Of a stretch of DNA of 64,000 nt, positions 26,447-37,005 are shown piece by piece. The DNA comes from Serinus canaria. Taxonomy: Eukaryota; Chordata; Aves; Passeriformes; Fringillidae. Made by a program: the position numbers and the translations under genes. A model generated the notes under the pieces. It did no database searches. It had not been told where the DNA came from and saw only the letters and a list, made by a program, of their open reading frames with translations. The stretch lies in the NCBI RefSeq assembly GCF_022539315.1, contig NC_066313.1:64111934-64175933 (forward strand), read 5' to 3'. Numbering within the stretch: position 1 is the stretch's first letter; every line of letters begins with the position of its first letter.

Positions 26447-26469
26447 ATTTAAATGAAATTCATTTAAAT
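26447..26469. repeat. Perfect 11-bp inverted repeat, 1-base spacer
   Basis: The arms ATTTAAATGAA and TTCATTTAAAT are exact reverse complements separated by a single A. The two ATTTAAAT cores are themselves palindromic. It could form a small hairpin or serve as a dimer binding site; AT-rich DNA produces such palindromes by chance at some rate. Confidence 0.85.
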
Positions 26470-28692
26470 GTCAGCTCTCATGCTTGCGATTTTTCTATAA
26501 TTGGTTATTTAATTAAAATAATTCTCATAGTCATTAATTTAGACTAAAACTTGCTGTGCACTGACATGTTTTAATTACATGGTATTAACAAAATTGATAT
26601 GCTTTAAAAAAGCATGGTTAAATTTTAAACAAGAATAAATTAGAAATCTCATAGATCATCCTACTTAGAGTATTAGTAGAGAAAAAGTCAGTCATTTAAA
26701 ATGTTTATTATAAACAAAGTCCCAGCATTATTGTGCATGCATCATATTTGGTTCCTGCTTCAGTGTGAGGAGACTTTTATGTTAGCATAGCACCTCCATC
26801 TTCGAATTCCTTTAACCAACACACAATAAATAAGGTAATGAACCAAATTAAATATTAATAGAAATCCACATAAACCACGGAAGACAGACACAGAACTGAC
26901 GTTTGAATTATACTATACCTTTGATATCATTAGGACAACATATTAATGAAGTTTTAAAGGGTTGAATCTTTATCTACTGTTCATGAAGACAAAAAGGATT
27001 ATAAAATGCAGATAAGGAATGGAAAAAATTAAGTATTCTAGTGAAACTACCTGAACAGTATAGAAGAACTAAAGCCTTAGACACTGATTGTGCAAGGTAA
27101 TCCATAGACAAGGAGCCACATGCCTTTATGAAGTACCCTGATGTCAAAGGAACTACTTCCATAAATAAAGTAGGTACTTTGTTTTCAGGACTGGACTATA
27201 CTGAAAAGTGAGAATCAGAATTTTATCCCATTGTCTATTAATTAGACTAGGTCTATATTACTTTGACCTTTTTAATATTCTATGATTTAATTGGATGATC
27301 AGTCTACCTCAGCCTATGATTGCCAATCATTCTGCATAATGTACTTCTACTCTTTCTTACCTTGACGTGTGCAGGTTCAGACTCTTGTTAACACGAAATT
27401 ATGATTTTATTGTGAATTGCAGGGGCCAAAAAGGATGTGTACAAAAATGTAGAACTTTATTAATTCCAAAACAATATCAATTAACAGTGTTGCTTTTTCT
27501 GGCAGCCAACATATAAAGGGTTTATACCTCTTCCAGACCTTTCCCTTTTGATCCTTGAATTCCCCACTGCACATCCCAGAGCCTAAAATGCTGCTCAAGA
27601 CTGAGGCCTTACCCAGTGTCACACTGCTCACCAATCTGACTTAGAAAACACCTTGTAGTTACAAAATGCTGCCGAAAAGCAGCTCTTGCATGTGGAGAGT
27701 GCTCCCTGTTCTCTCACAGTCTGAGGACTGGATCCAACTAAGAGTGGATGTCTTGAGGTGAGCTAATACAGCAGAACATCTTATTCCAAAGGAGGCTCTG
27801 TGCTTGCTTGGATGAACTGTGCTCTAGAGGTGGCTATAGTTTTCCATTCATTATAAAGAAAAGTTAGGACAAGGTCAGATATTTAAGGTTCAGCTGGCCA
27901 AATTCCACCCATTCTGACTGCATAGATTCATTTGCTTTAATATTTTTTGTTTAGTTCTGATTTATGCATAATAGATTATCTTTCTATATATTTTATGAAT
28001 ATAAATTCTGCTCTGCAAAATCATAAATTCTTTGTGTCTCTCAGTCTTTGGAGTCCTTATCCTCCATATGTGTGTGAAGAAGTGAAGACCTGTTATTTCT
28101 GCAAGATAACAGGAAAACTCCTAGTTTACCAAGAAAGCACAGGAAGTCTGTAGCAGAACCAGAAACAAATCGACCATCTAAGCTCCAGGCCCCAGCAGAG
28201 TGACCCATACTTCCTATTTTCCCAAGTATGACTTCCTTTCTGTTTTGTTGCTGCAGTGATATGGTTTTTCATGCAAGCAGTATCATGTTTGTCTTATCTT
28301 GTGAGCTGATGGGGATTCTGACTTCTCAGTTGGATCATCCTGTCCTACAGCAATGAGGCTGGCTACAGAACACCTCTCTTATGGCAGATTAAAGAGTGAT
28401 TGTAGCGTGCGTTAACTAAATGTGACTAACACAGTTACACCATCAGCAAAAACCAGGAGAGCAGTTTATGGTTTGCCAGCAATCTGAATGTTGGTGTGTA
28501 TCATAATGATCTTTAGCCAGTTGCATTTCAACTTCCAGCATGTAAAAATACCGCCTTGACTTTTCTGCTGTTCTCTGCATGATGCAGATCAAGGTTATAT
28601 AGTATCTCTGATTATCATACTTTCTTTTCTCACTGTTAACATGCTTCCTGAACTGTAAGTAATCTATATTCACATTGTAGAAAATCACGGAG

Positions 28693-28828
28693 TCATTTAC
28701 TCCAGGAATGATCTGCTATCACCCCTCTTCAGCAATAAAATCCTTGGGATATAGGATCCATCATTTAATCCATGAATGATCTACCAACACCCCTCTTCAG
28801 CAATAAAATCCTTGGGATATAGGATCCA
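28693..28828. repeat. 68-bp tandem duplication
   Basis: Two abutting 68-bp units (28693-28760 and 28761-28828). Comparing them by eye, five mismatches fall in the first 27 positions, and the last 41 positions, ending TATAGGATCCA, are identical. There is no indel. The unit is not part of a repeat family I recognise. Confidence 0.95.
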
Positions 28829-31125
28829 CTTGTGTATTTATTAACTCATTTTCATGGTAAGTGGAACTTGTGAAAGAAAAGTTTGCTGATACAAACTCAT
28901 TTACCTTCAGACTTTTTTCCAGGACTTCTTCAATGTGAAAGTATTTTCAAGTGTATGTAAACATAATTTATTGATAGCCTCTCTGGAAGGTTTCCATCAG
29001 AGGTATCTTCAAGATTAAGAGCAGTACATTTTCAGTTTAAAATCTATATGAAACTTTAGCAGTGAAGCTTGAAATTCAAGAATTTCTGAATAAGATCGAC
29101 TCTGTCAGATTTTAGATTACTTCATTGCTTTATACATTGCTTTAATTGAGAATATTCTCTGAGTGAATATCTAAAATAAAAGGAAAAAAAAAAGGGAAAA
29201 AAGCAAAGGTAGCAGTAACCTGCAGCTTTGTTGTATGGAATGTTAAAGACAAAAATCTTCCTCCTGTGACAGCAAATAGTTTCTGCCTTTACAATAGAAG
29301 GACAGAATAAAATCTGCAGCACTTACAAGACAATGTACCTTGTAGCATCACAACTGTGCCTCAGATCTACATTTTGGCTTAGCAATTTGTTCCAAACTAT
29401 GACCAAAAAAAAGACAGAAAGAGAGAAAAGATAGAGCAATTAACAACTTCCCCCCACTGATAATTAACTTAATGCTAAAAAAACTTTGGGGCTTTTTTTT
29501 TTTTTTAATTTTTTTTTTTCTCATTGTATTTTCTCACACCCTCTGTATTGATATCCAAGTCCTAAATCACATGCATCATTTTCAAGACTGTAGCCTGTGG
29601 AGATGCTAAACACACTGGTGTATTTTAGGAAATGCATAAATGTAAAGATAAGATATGTGATATCATACATCCTGTAATTCCATCACAATTTGTTGATGTG
29701 TTGCCAACAAATCTGTTTCAATTTCAGGTTCAGAACTGATGTTTTCTCTTGGAAGCTGGTCACTGCTTTACAAATGTGTTAGCCCCACTTCAAGCTTAAT
29801 GCTGAAAAGAATTCAGAAACAACCCTGGGAACATTTAGTATTTCCTTGAAAAAGCTGTGGATTGTCATTAACTGACAAACAGTCCGCTGCCAAGTTCTTG
29901 CAAGAATTGTATTTGTTGTCGGATGCCAAACAGCCTCTTTAAATGCTAATGAACAAAGTATGGCATGCATTCTGTTCTTGATGGATTATGCCTATACCTT
30001 CTGTGGTCAACAGAAGGGGAATTCCCGGCCCATATGATTTCCATTCTGGCACGCAACTCTTTTCTCTGCTTACAAGGCAGTAAGCACTCAAATAGATTAG
30101 TCAATCTTATTTTTAAATTAAGTATAGCCTCCGCACCCTAATTCGCATGTATGAAATCTGGAGGAACTGTGCCAGGCTGCCTACGCACTGGATGAGTTCT
30201 GTTTTCTTTAGAGGATTAAGCTTCTGACTTAGTATCAGTGATGCTCACTGTATACTGATATGCCTTTTAAATTCAAACATGAATGTTTCATAAACAGCTG
30301 ATTTACATGTTTGTCTTTAGCTCTTTGGAGACAGATTTAAGGAATTAGATTTTTTAATTGTCTTCTTTAGTGGTTTTCATAATTTCCTGCAACAGAAAGA
30401 GCTGGCTTGATACAGAAATACATTAAAGAACAGTACCTTACTACCATGTGTACATGAAGTCTTACAGCCAGTAGGAGGTCCAGATTTGTATATATCAATA
30501 TCTTTGATTACACCTTCAAGCCCAGCTTTCCAAGAAGACTAAATTATGCAGGAAATAGCAAGCTCAGGAGTTGTGCACTGAATAATTTTTTGTGTGATAT
30601 GATATTTTAATTTGTTTTAATTATCATTCAGCAACTGCTGTTAGTCAAATGATCCTCTTTAACTGGTTTATGATCTGCTGAAAAGGAAAAAAAATCTCTT
30701 GTAGGACAACAATAACCTTCAAGCTATGGGCACAGTACAATTCATCTTTAGTTAAAATGCACAACTACAAGATAGAAAACATTCCATTAATAGAACTAAA
30801 GAGTTATAAAAGTGGATAGGAAAAAATTACAACAGTATTTTTTTGAACCACCATGAAGGAATTTTTCCTTTTAGATGAGCCACTATTCATATCTCTAAAA
30901 CTGGCATTTGAGGCTGAATCCAGGTGATTCCAACATAGAACTAACTTAACTGTTTCTGGTCTTCCTGCAACTTTACAAATAGCTTTGCCAGATAATATGA
31001 AATAAGAATTTAATTAGCTCACTCTGGAAGTAGAGCTTTCAATAAAATATGAGTTTGCAGGGGGAAAAAAAGGCTTCTACATATCTATGCGCATAGGAAG
31101 AATATTTATTTTTCTCTTTTACGTG
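28829..31125. other. Unique DNA with a possible conserved non-coding block
   Basis: No supported gene. The part from about 29860 to 30260 stands out by more CpG dinucleotides and less simple sequence than its surroundings and includes an octamer/SOX-like motif pair (see findings). A T-rich run lies at 29493-29519. Confidence 0.4.
29493..29519. repeat. Poly(T) tract
   Basis: Two runs of T separated by AA, about 27 bases. No retroposon body is attached on either side that I can recognise. Confidence 0.85.
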
Positions 31126-31260
31126 TGGACCCATCAAGACCAGGTTGGATGAGTCTTTAAGCAGCCTGGTCTAGTGGAAGTTGTCCCTGCCAAGGGCAGA
31201 GAATTGAAATGAGATGGTTTTTAAGGTCCCTTCCAACCCAAACCATTCTATAATTCCATG
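31126..31260 (+). mobile_element. CR1 3' end fragment, plus orientation
   Basis: The sense-orientation CR1 3' UTR is well preserved: AGACCAGGTTGGATGAGTC, then GCAGCCTGGTCTAGTGGAAG, then the diagnostic AAGGTCCCTTCCAACCCAAA and the tail ATTCTATAATTCCATG. About 135 bp survive; no ORF2 is present. It lies 1.5 kb from long copy 2, which is in the opposite orientation. Confidence 0.9.
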
Positions 31261-32782
31261 TGCTCTGGAAATTGTGCTTCTGCATGGAAAAAGCATGCTT
31301 CTGAGTTAGTGAGAAGTTTGGTCAAAGCTTGTCCCTCTCTGTGGAGAAAAAAAGACCTCAGAGCCTTTTAAATGAAATTCCTATTGAGAAGAGGAGGAAA
31401 AAAAAAAAAGAAAAAAGAATAGTAGCAAAAGTATCCTGTGTCTCTAATTTATTGGAAGAGCTGGAAAATCAAGATCTCCTGTCATCTTATATTTAGAATC
31501 ATTTATTAAATGGATGACCATACCTATAGGTATTAATTTTACAAGAAAACAAATTTTTTTATGGCCTCACTCTCTTTTGAAATGAGCAATTTCTTCTGGT
31601 CTTCCAGCTATTTATAGTAAGACCTTTATAAGCTCAAACTAATTAATAAACGAGATCAATTTCATGATTTTTTTTTTCCTTGTTCAAAACCACATAATCA
31701 TTCATTTCAGTAACATTTTAAAGGCCATGTCTAAAATAGATTTGCACCCATGTCCCCAGTGTGAATTTTTCACTCTTTGGCAGCATGCAATAGGTAGTGT
31801 ATAATGACCTTTTCTCTGTTTGGAACAGGGATTAGAATAATATATTTGACCCTTTTTACTCACCTGGGAGTGATGCTAGTCTCCATGTTCAATGAAGTAA
31901 AATATGTCTCTAGTGTCCCAAGGTTAAGGCCGTGACTTTAAACTATTTAACACAAGCTATCAGTCTGATTCACCTCAGTCAGACTCTACAGAGTAGTTGG
32001 TTTTAGTTTTTTCTTTTTTCTCTTTTCTATTAGGCTGCATTATATATACTTCATCACAACTATTTCTTATCCACAATGCAATTAAGGGAAATATTTTGCA
32101 TTACAAACAAAGCAAGTTAACCTGGTCACATTGTGCATTATAACAAAATTTATGGCTGCATAAATGGCAGTGTAAACTTACAGAAAGACTGGTAATTATA
32201 GTGCCATTGATGGTCTTTGTTGCTTTAATTCTGAAGCAGCCAGAATGATTAAACTGAATCTTAATCGACTTCTCCATTAAAAATGCTGGCAGAGAAGCTC
32301 CCTTAACCTTTCTCATTGATTGAACACAACAATCACCATTCAATTATAATGCAAAAGGACATTTGTTATAATGTACGAAAGATGCATGAGCCATTTCCTT
32401 TTACTCAAGACAATCAATGAGATGACTCCTACCTTAAAGAAGGTAAGGTGAAGCTACTGTACCTGGAAGAGCATTAAAGTCAAAGCAGAACTCAGATAAC
32501 TGCAAACACTACAGTTTTCAGGGAATGGCAGATTGCCTAAGTGAAAACAAAGCAAGCAGTTCCACACTCTATAAAAAAAAATATCCTCTATAAAAGAGAG
32601 ATAAGAATACAGAATTGCAAGTAAATTCCTATTTTATGAAACTAAGTGAAACTCTCATGTGAAAATAATTAGAAGTCACACACGGATGTTTAGTTTTAAT
32701 ATTTTTTAGTATCTTAATTTCTTGCTTAGGAGGAATGTTTTGTGTATTTAAGTGGTTACAGTTGAGATTGAATAGAGCACAG
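31261..32782. other. Unique DNA, no gene seen
   Basis: No supported gene. It holds only an A-rich purine run at 31388-31419 and ordinary AT-rich sequence. Confidence 0.5.
31388..31419. repeat. A-rich purine tract
   Basis: A purine run of about 32 bases dominated by A. Simple low-complexity DNA. Confidence 0.75.
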
Positions 32783-33787
32783 GAATCAAAGAATCACAGA
32801 ATGGGTTGGAAAGGACCACAGTGGTTCATCTTTCCATCCTCCCTGCTCAAACAGGATCATCCTAGACAACATTTCCCAGGGTTGCATCCAGATGGTTCTT
32901 GAATATTACCAGTCAGGGAGACTCCACAACCTCTCTAGACACTCTGTCCTAGTGCATGGTCAGTTGCACAGCAAAGTTCCTCTTCACATTCAGGGGGAAC
33001 ACCCTGTGCATCAGTTTCTGCCTGTTGCCTTTTGTTCTATTGCTCATCACCACTGAGAAGAGTCTGGCTCCATCCTCTGGACACCCTCCCTTCAGATAGT
33101 TAATGAATTAATCTTGATGAGATCCCTTTTCAGTTGTCTCTAGCACGCCCAGCTCGCTCAGCCTTTCCTCATAAGAGTTTTTCAATCATCTTCGTTGCCC
33201 TCTGCTGGACCTGCTCCAGGAGCTCCATGTCTGTCCTGTCCTGAGGAGCCCAGAACTGGACACAGAACTCCAGATGTGATCTCACCAGGGCTGAGCAGAG
33301 GGGCAGGATCACCTCCCTTGACCTGCTGGCAACGCTCTTCCTAGTGCACCCCAGGATACCTTTGGCATCCTTGGCCTCCAGGGCACTCTGCTGGCTCAGG
33401 GATGCCTTGTTGTCCACCTGGACTGCCTGATCCTCTCTGCAGAGCTGCTTTCCAGCAGGTGAGCCCTCAGGCTGTGCTGGTTCATAGGGTTATTCTTCCC
33501 TTGGTGCAGGACCCTGCATTTGCCTTTGTTGAATTTCAGACAGTTCTTCTCTGGCCATCTCTCCAGCCTGCCAAGATCCCTCTGGAGGGCTGCACAGCTC
33601 TCTGGGCCATTCCTCCCAGCTTTGTGTCACCAGTGACCTTGCTGAGGAGGTGTCTGTCCCTTCATCCAAGCCATTGATGGGAAAGTCAAACAGTAGTGGG
33701 CCCAGTGTTGAATTTTGGGGGCCACCACCAGTGACTGGCCTCTAATTAGACTCTGTGTCACCGATTATGACCATTTCAGATCCTCTG
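32783..33787 (-). mobile_element. CR1 retroposon, long copy 2 (5'-truncated, converted core)
   Basis: Antisense CR1 LINE of about 1 kb. Its 3' tail is at the low-coordinate end (AATCACAGAATGGGTTGGAA), followed by the 3' UTR, the ORF2 C-terminus and part of the reverse-transcriptase domain up to about 33787. The minus-strand frame at 33169-33417 contains the CR1 motifs SREVILPLCSALVRSHLEF and LEQVQQRATKMIEKLL and then a stop caused by a small deletion. The active-site position reads VTGD instead of FADD (33621-33645), so the enzyme is dead. The interval 33061-33740 is almost identical to long copy 4, whereas its two flanks are not (see findings). Confidence 0.96.
33061..33740 (-). repeat. Homogenised tract shared with 61534-62213
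   Basis: This 680-bp interval aligns base for base with 61534-62213 (constant offset 28473). I counted 18 mismatches and no gaps; 33064-33232 is identical over 169 bases. Outside the interval the two CR1 copies still align but with roughly 30-35% differences and several indels. I read this as a gene-conversion tract; the direction of transfer cannot be told. Confidence 0.85.
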
Positions 33788-34309
33788 TAATATCACATGC
33801 TGAATATAAACATTGCAATTACTAAGAAACAGCATTGCTCCTGCACTCAGAAACTGAGACAATATTGTAGAAAGCTTGTGATTTTCAATAGAACAATTGC
33901 TTCATTAGATCTTTTTTTTCCTAAAGTGAACTGGAAGAAAAAGGACACTAGATAGCACCTCACACTTATTTGGGAAGATTGCTCTTAATGAGTTTTTATA
34001 AGCTTTCCAGGGAGATCAACTTTTAAAACTGGCATATCCTATTCTGAAGGTACTATTCACTTCTGTTCAAAAAAAGTTGTCATTTTGGAATTTGTGTGGA
34101 AGCTCTTATGCCACTTTTGATATCACTGGGACACTGGGAGCCCATGGTGAATAGAAAGAGGTGCACCCAGGCCCCTACTACTGCAGTGGCAAAGGTGGAG
34201 TTGCCTCTGCTTCAGTTTGCACCAAGTCAGATCAGCCCCATAGCTGCTGGAACTCCTTAGAATGAGCCCTACTGCCAAAACAAAATGTGCAGGAGATGGA
34301 GACTCAATA
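33788..34309. other. Unique DNA, no gene seen
   Basis: About 520 bases of unique sequence downstream (in minus-strand terms) of the candidate exon at 34310-34678. No repeat or exon is supported. A GC-richer patch at 34130-34260 has no evident frame. Confidence 0.4.
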
Positions 34310-34678
34310 CTACATTTTCATCTGTAGTCCCGAAACTGTTGGGGTTGTGTCCATCACTAGATTTTGAGCAGGAGAAATCAATTCAAATATTTCCTTTAGC
34401 CTCTCGATCATTTTGCAGCATTTCTTTGCCTTCTCCAGCAATTCTTTGCGTTCAGTGTTTGTTGGACAGGGTGAGAGCGATTTCAAAGTTATCCATGCAC
34501 TGTTCATTGTTTTCAATTCTGCTGTTCTGTCTCTTAAAATATTGAGATACAGCTCAACATCCATTTTCTGAGAGATGTTGGTGCTGCTTTTGGATTTTAA
34601 AAGCCCCATAATACAGTAGTCATTCTCTGAATCTTTACATGCATTTCCCAGTAGAAAACACCATATGTTGTTATCTGC
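34310..34678 (-). CDS. Unrecognised candidate coding exon or retrocopy
   Basis: A minus-strand frame stays open from an acceptor-like site (TTTCCCAG ending at 34679) to a TAG at 34310-34312, 122 residues. The first ATG of the frame is at 34607-34609. The frame continues six further codons upstream of that acceptor-like AG before a TAA at 34703-34705. The product is helix-rich and charged: a central segment beginning MDVELYLNILRDRTAEL and a later amphipathic stretch LLEKAKKCCKMIERLKEIF suggest two alpha helices, possibly coiled coil. The frame contains several CpG dinucleotides (codons TCG, CGC, and ATC-GAG and TCG-GGA junctions) unlike the AT-rich flanks. A second acceptor-like site (TCTCTCAG) precedes the MDVELY segment, and a GTAGTA donor-like site overlaps the stop. 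I recognise no family. It may be a real exon, an old retrocopy or chance. Confidence 0.3.
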   Translation of the reverse strand, partial: ADNNIWCFLLGNACKDSENDYCIMGLLKSKSSTNISQKMDVELYLNILRDRTAELKTMNSAWITLKSLSPCPTNTERKELLEKAKKCCKMIERLKEIFELISPAQNLVMDTTPTVSGLQMKM

Positions 34679-35879
34679 CTGGGAAATTATTTCTTTTCCT
34701 GCTTAGCCTTTTTCTCATTACTCCAGCTTGTTGTTTAATGTAAAACACACCCTTTTTCCAGGCTGTTAAGTCAATTGATAGGTATCTGTAATGTTCACCA
34801 GAATCAAAAATAGCCAAAAGGTTCAGAGGGCTGGGAAAACTATCCTGTACAATATAAAACCCTGAAGAGTTACTCCAAAATTTGTGACACTCACTCTTCT
34901 AATCTAAAATTATTAATAAAGAAACCAAAATAACAAGAGGAAATTAAGGCAAAGGAAATATACTGTAATGGTTATGTACTGGATTATCCAGGAAATGTTG
35001 GTTTTCCTGTATCTTTTTAGCTTTACAGGACAGATCCCATATCCTACTGTTTCTTATAGATTGATAAGCAGTTTTCTAATTTCACATCAATTAATTGTTA
35101 TAACAACCACGAGATGAGTATTTTCTGCTTGAATATCATAGTTCTCCTTATAAGAAATGCTCTTCTCCAAATTTTCTGTGATGTTGTGATGACCACAGTT
35201 ATGGCATAAATTGCTGTGTTTTGAATTGACATGGCAAGAAACATTAATTTTGAAATTTTCTAAATTTCTGTCAGGTCCAATAAAATTTTATTGTCAAAAA
35301 TATAATTTTCTCAGTGTTGTTAACTATATTTGTAGATTAAAAATAGAAATAAAATCAAATCTATTTTTCTGAATGGTAGAAAGTTAAACATTTACTTCCA
35401 ACATAAAATATTGTACAATGCAATGTACTGTGATTGCACTGTAATTTACAATACAAGATATACTAAAACTCTGGACACATGTAAAATCCATGAATAGTAC
35501 TGTAAGCAGAGCTCAGAATTTTGATCATTATCACATTAAGGTGGTTTTATCAATCTCCTCCTCCCCAAGCTTTACATACTCTTGCATAGGAGGTGAGAAA
35601 GTGGGAAATGTGAACTGTGAACTCCCCTTCTCCATTGTGGAATATTTATTCCCTTTAGAAAAGCAGGCAGTAGGTTCAAATACTGTTGTTCAAACTGATG
35701 GAGACCAGAACTTTCTATCCTTTAAGGCTGAAGGAATGGTTTCCAAAAGTAACAACTGTGATTCTGTGATTCCAAAAGTAACAACTGTCTTTCCCAGTCT
35801 CAGCCTGTCTGATCCTTTTTTCCCCCACCTACTTTCTTTTCTTTTCTTTAATTTGATCATAGTCAAATAGAGAATTGAT
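34679..35879. other. AT-rich unique DNA, no gene seen
   Basis: About 1.2 kb of AT-rich unique sequence between two minus-strand open frames. It contains the short direct repeat at 35741-35788. A 126-codon plus-strand frame (35490-35870) shows no recognisable features. Confidence 0.4.
35741..35788. repeat. 29-bp-period direct repeat carrying CAACTG
   Basis: The 19-mer TTCCAAAAGTAACAACTGT occurs at 35741-35759 and again at 35770-35788, exactly 29 bp apart. Each copy contains AACAACTGT, which overlaps both a MYB-type (CAACTG) and an E-box-type (CANNTG) core. Confidence 0.85.
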
Positions 35880-36539
35880 TCACCATTTCTCACATTTGGT
35901 AATCCAAAGCAAAGTTGAGGGAACAAAAGGACTGACACAATGAAGTGCAAACACACTCAAACACATCAGCCCCTGGCAGAATAGCCCTCTGTTTTGACAA
36001 AAGCATGTCAGCTTTAGAGCAATCCTGCTGACAGCTGCTTGTTTCTGTATCTGCTGCTTTATCCACTCGTTTATACAGAGCCAGCTGTTTGTGTGCCATC
36101 CCTTCTTGGGAAAGAAATCTCCAGCTTTAGGGCAGAAATAGAGATCTTTCTTACTTTTCAAATATTGATTACTGATTTTAATTCCAAGACAGTAACCAGC
36201 ACGCTTGTTGCTAGCCAACAGGCAGGTGAGCTCCCTGGCTACCGTCTGTCCAACCTGTCCTGGCTGTTCACAAGTAGCCACGGAGCCCTGGGCTGCCAGC
36301 ACTACCTCTGCCCCTTCAGCAGCCCAGAGGAGATGGAAGCTCATGAACAGGCAGCCTGCTTTGGTGGACATCAGCACAGGCAGGGTGTGGAAATAAAACT
36401 GCTGGTACAAGACTGCATTTTCCTCTAAAGGCATTTTTTTTCTTCTCCTGATGGAATTAGACCTCAAAAAGAAAATACAACTCTTGGGAAAAGTAAATAT
36501 ATTTGAGGGGTTAGACAACAAATTAGAAACATACAGCAT
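35880..36539 (-). other. Long open frame of doubtful coding status
   Basis: From an ATG at 36537-36539 to a TGA at 35880-35882 the minus strand is open for 219 codons, the longest non-repeat frame in the window. The middle part (about 36190-36400) is GC-richer than its surroundings. I see no conserved motif, no signal peptide and no family resemblance. Two other frames over the same place are also open (a minus-strand frame at 35890-36099 and a plus-strand frame of 129 codons at 36039-36428), which argues for locally low stop density rather than a gene. It could include a genuine exon in one of these frames. Confidence 0.2.
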
Positions 36540-36988
36540 AAATTTTATGTCAGTGAAAATTAGCACACTCCTTCATAAACCCTGTAGAATTTTACCTGCC
36601 TTCTGTTGCCCAGAATGAGAATCTGTTAGTTTGATTGCTCCTGCCCAGCATTACTGACAACTGCATGTAAAGCTTTATTAAATTTTATTTGGAGTCAGAT
36701 CTACTGCAGAGAACTCATCTGGTGTGTCCCATGCCAGCAAATTTCTTGACATTGCAAAGGGGTGGGGAAAACTGAAACATTTGTTTTCATATACTGGATA
36801 TCAAAAGTAATCTAAAATGCACAATGTGAAAGAGATCTCATATAAATTATTTCCAGGTTTAAGGTGAGATGCTTTGTAAATATAACTTGTCCTATACTGT
36901 AAAAGCTGTTTCTAAGAAGTAAGTTATTCTTAGTAAATGTCATATTTTATATCCAGAGGCTTTACCTAATCCTCAATGTTATACAAAC

Positions 36989-37005
36989 TTTTTTTTTTTT
37001 TTTTT
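36989..37005. repeat. Poly(T) tract
   Basis: An uninterrupted run of 17 T. No retroposon body is attached. Confidence 0.85.

Larger units (their letters stand above)
23280..28692. other. AT-rich unique DNA, no gene seen
   Basis: About 5.4 kb with no supported gene. It contains a T/G-rich low-complexity patch at 25030-25083 and the palindrome listed at 26447-26469. Stretches around 25860-25940 and 26400-26590 are rich in TAAT and GATTA homeodomain-type cores and have the look of conserved non-coding DNA, but this cannot be judged from one genome. Confidence 0.45.

Noticed and set aside
28693..28828. CRISPR-like repeat-spacer array
   Set aside because: There are only two directly abutting units with no spacer, in vertebrate-type DNA; it is a tandem duplication.
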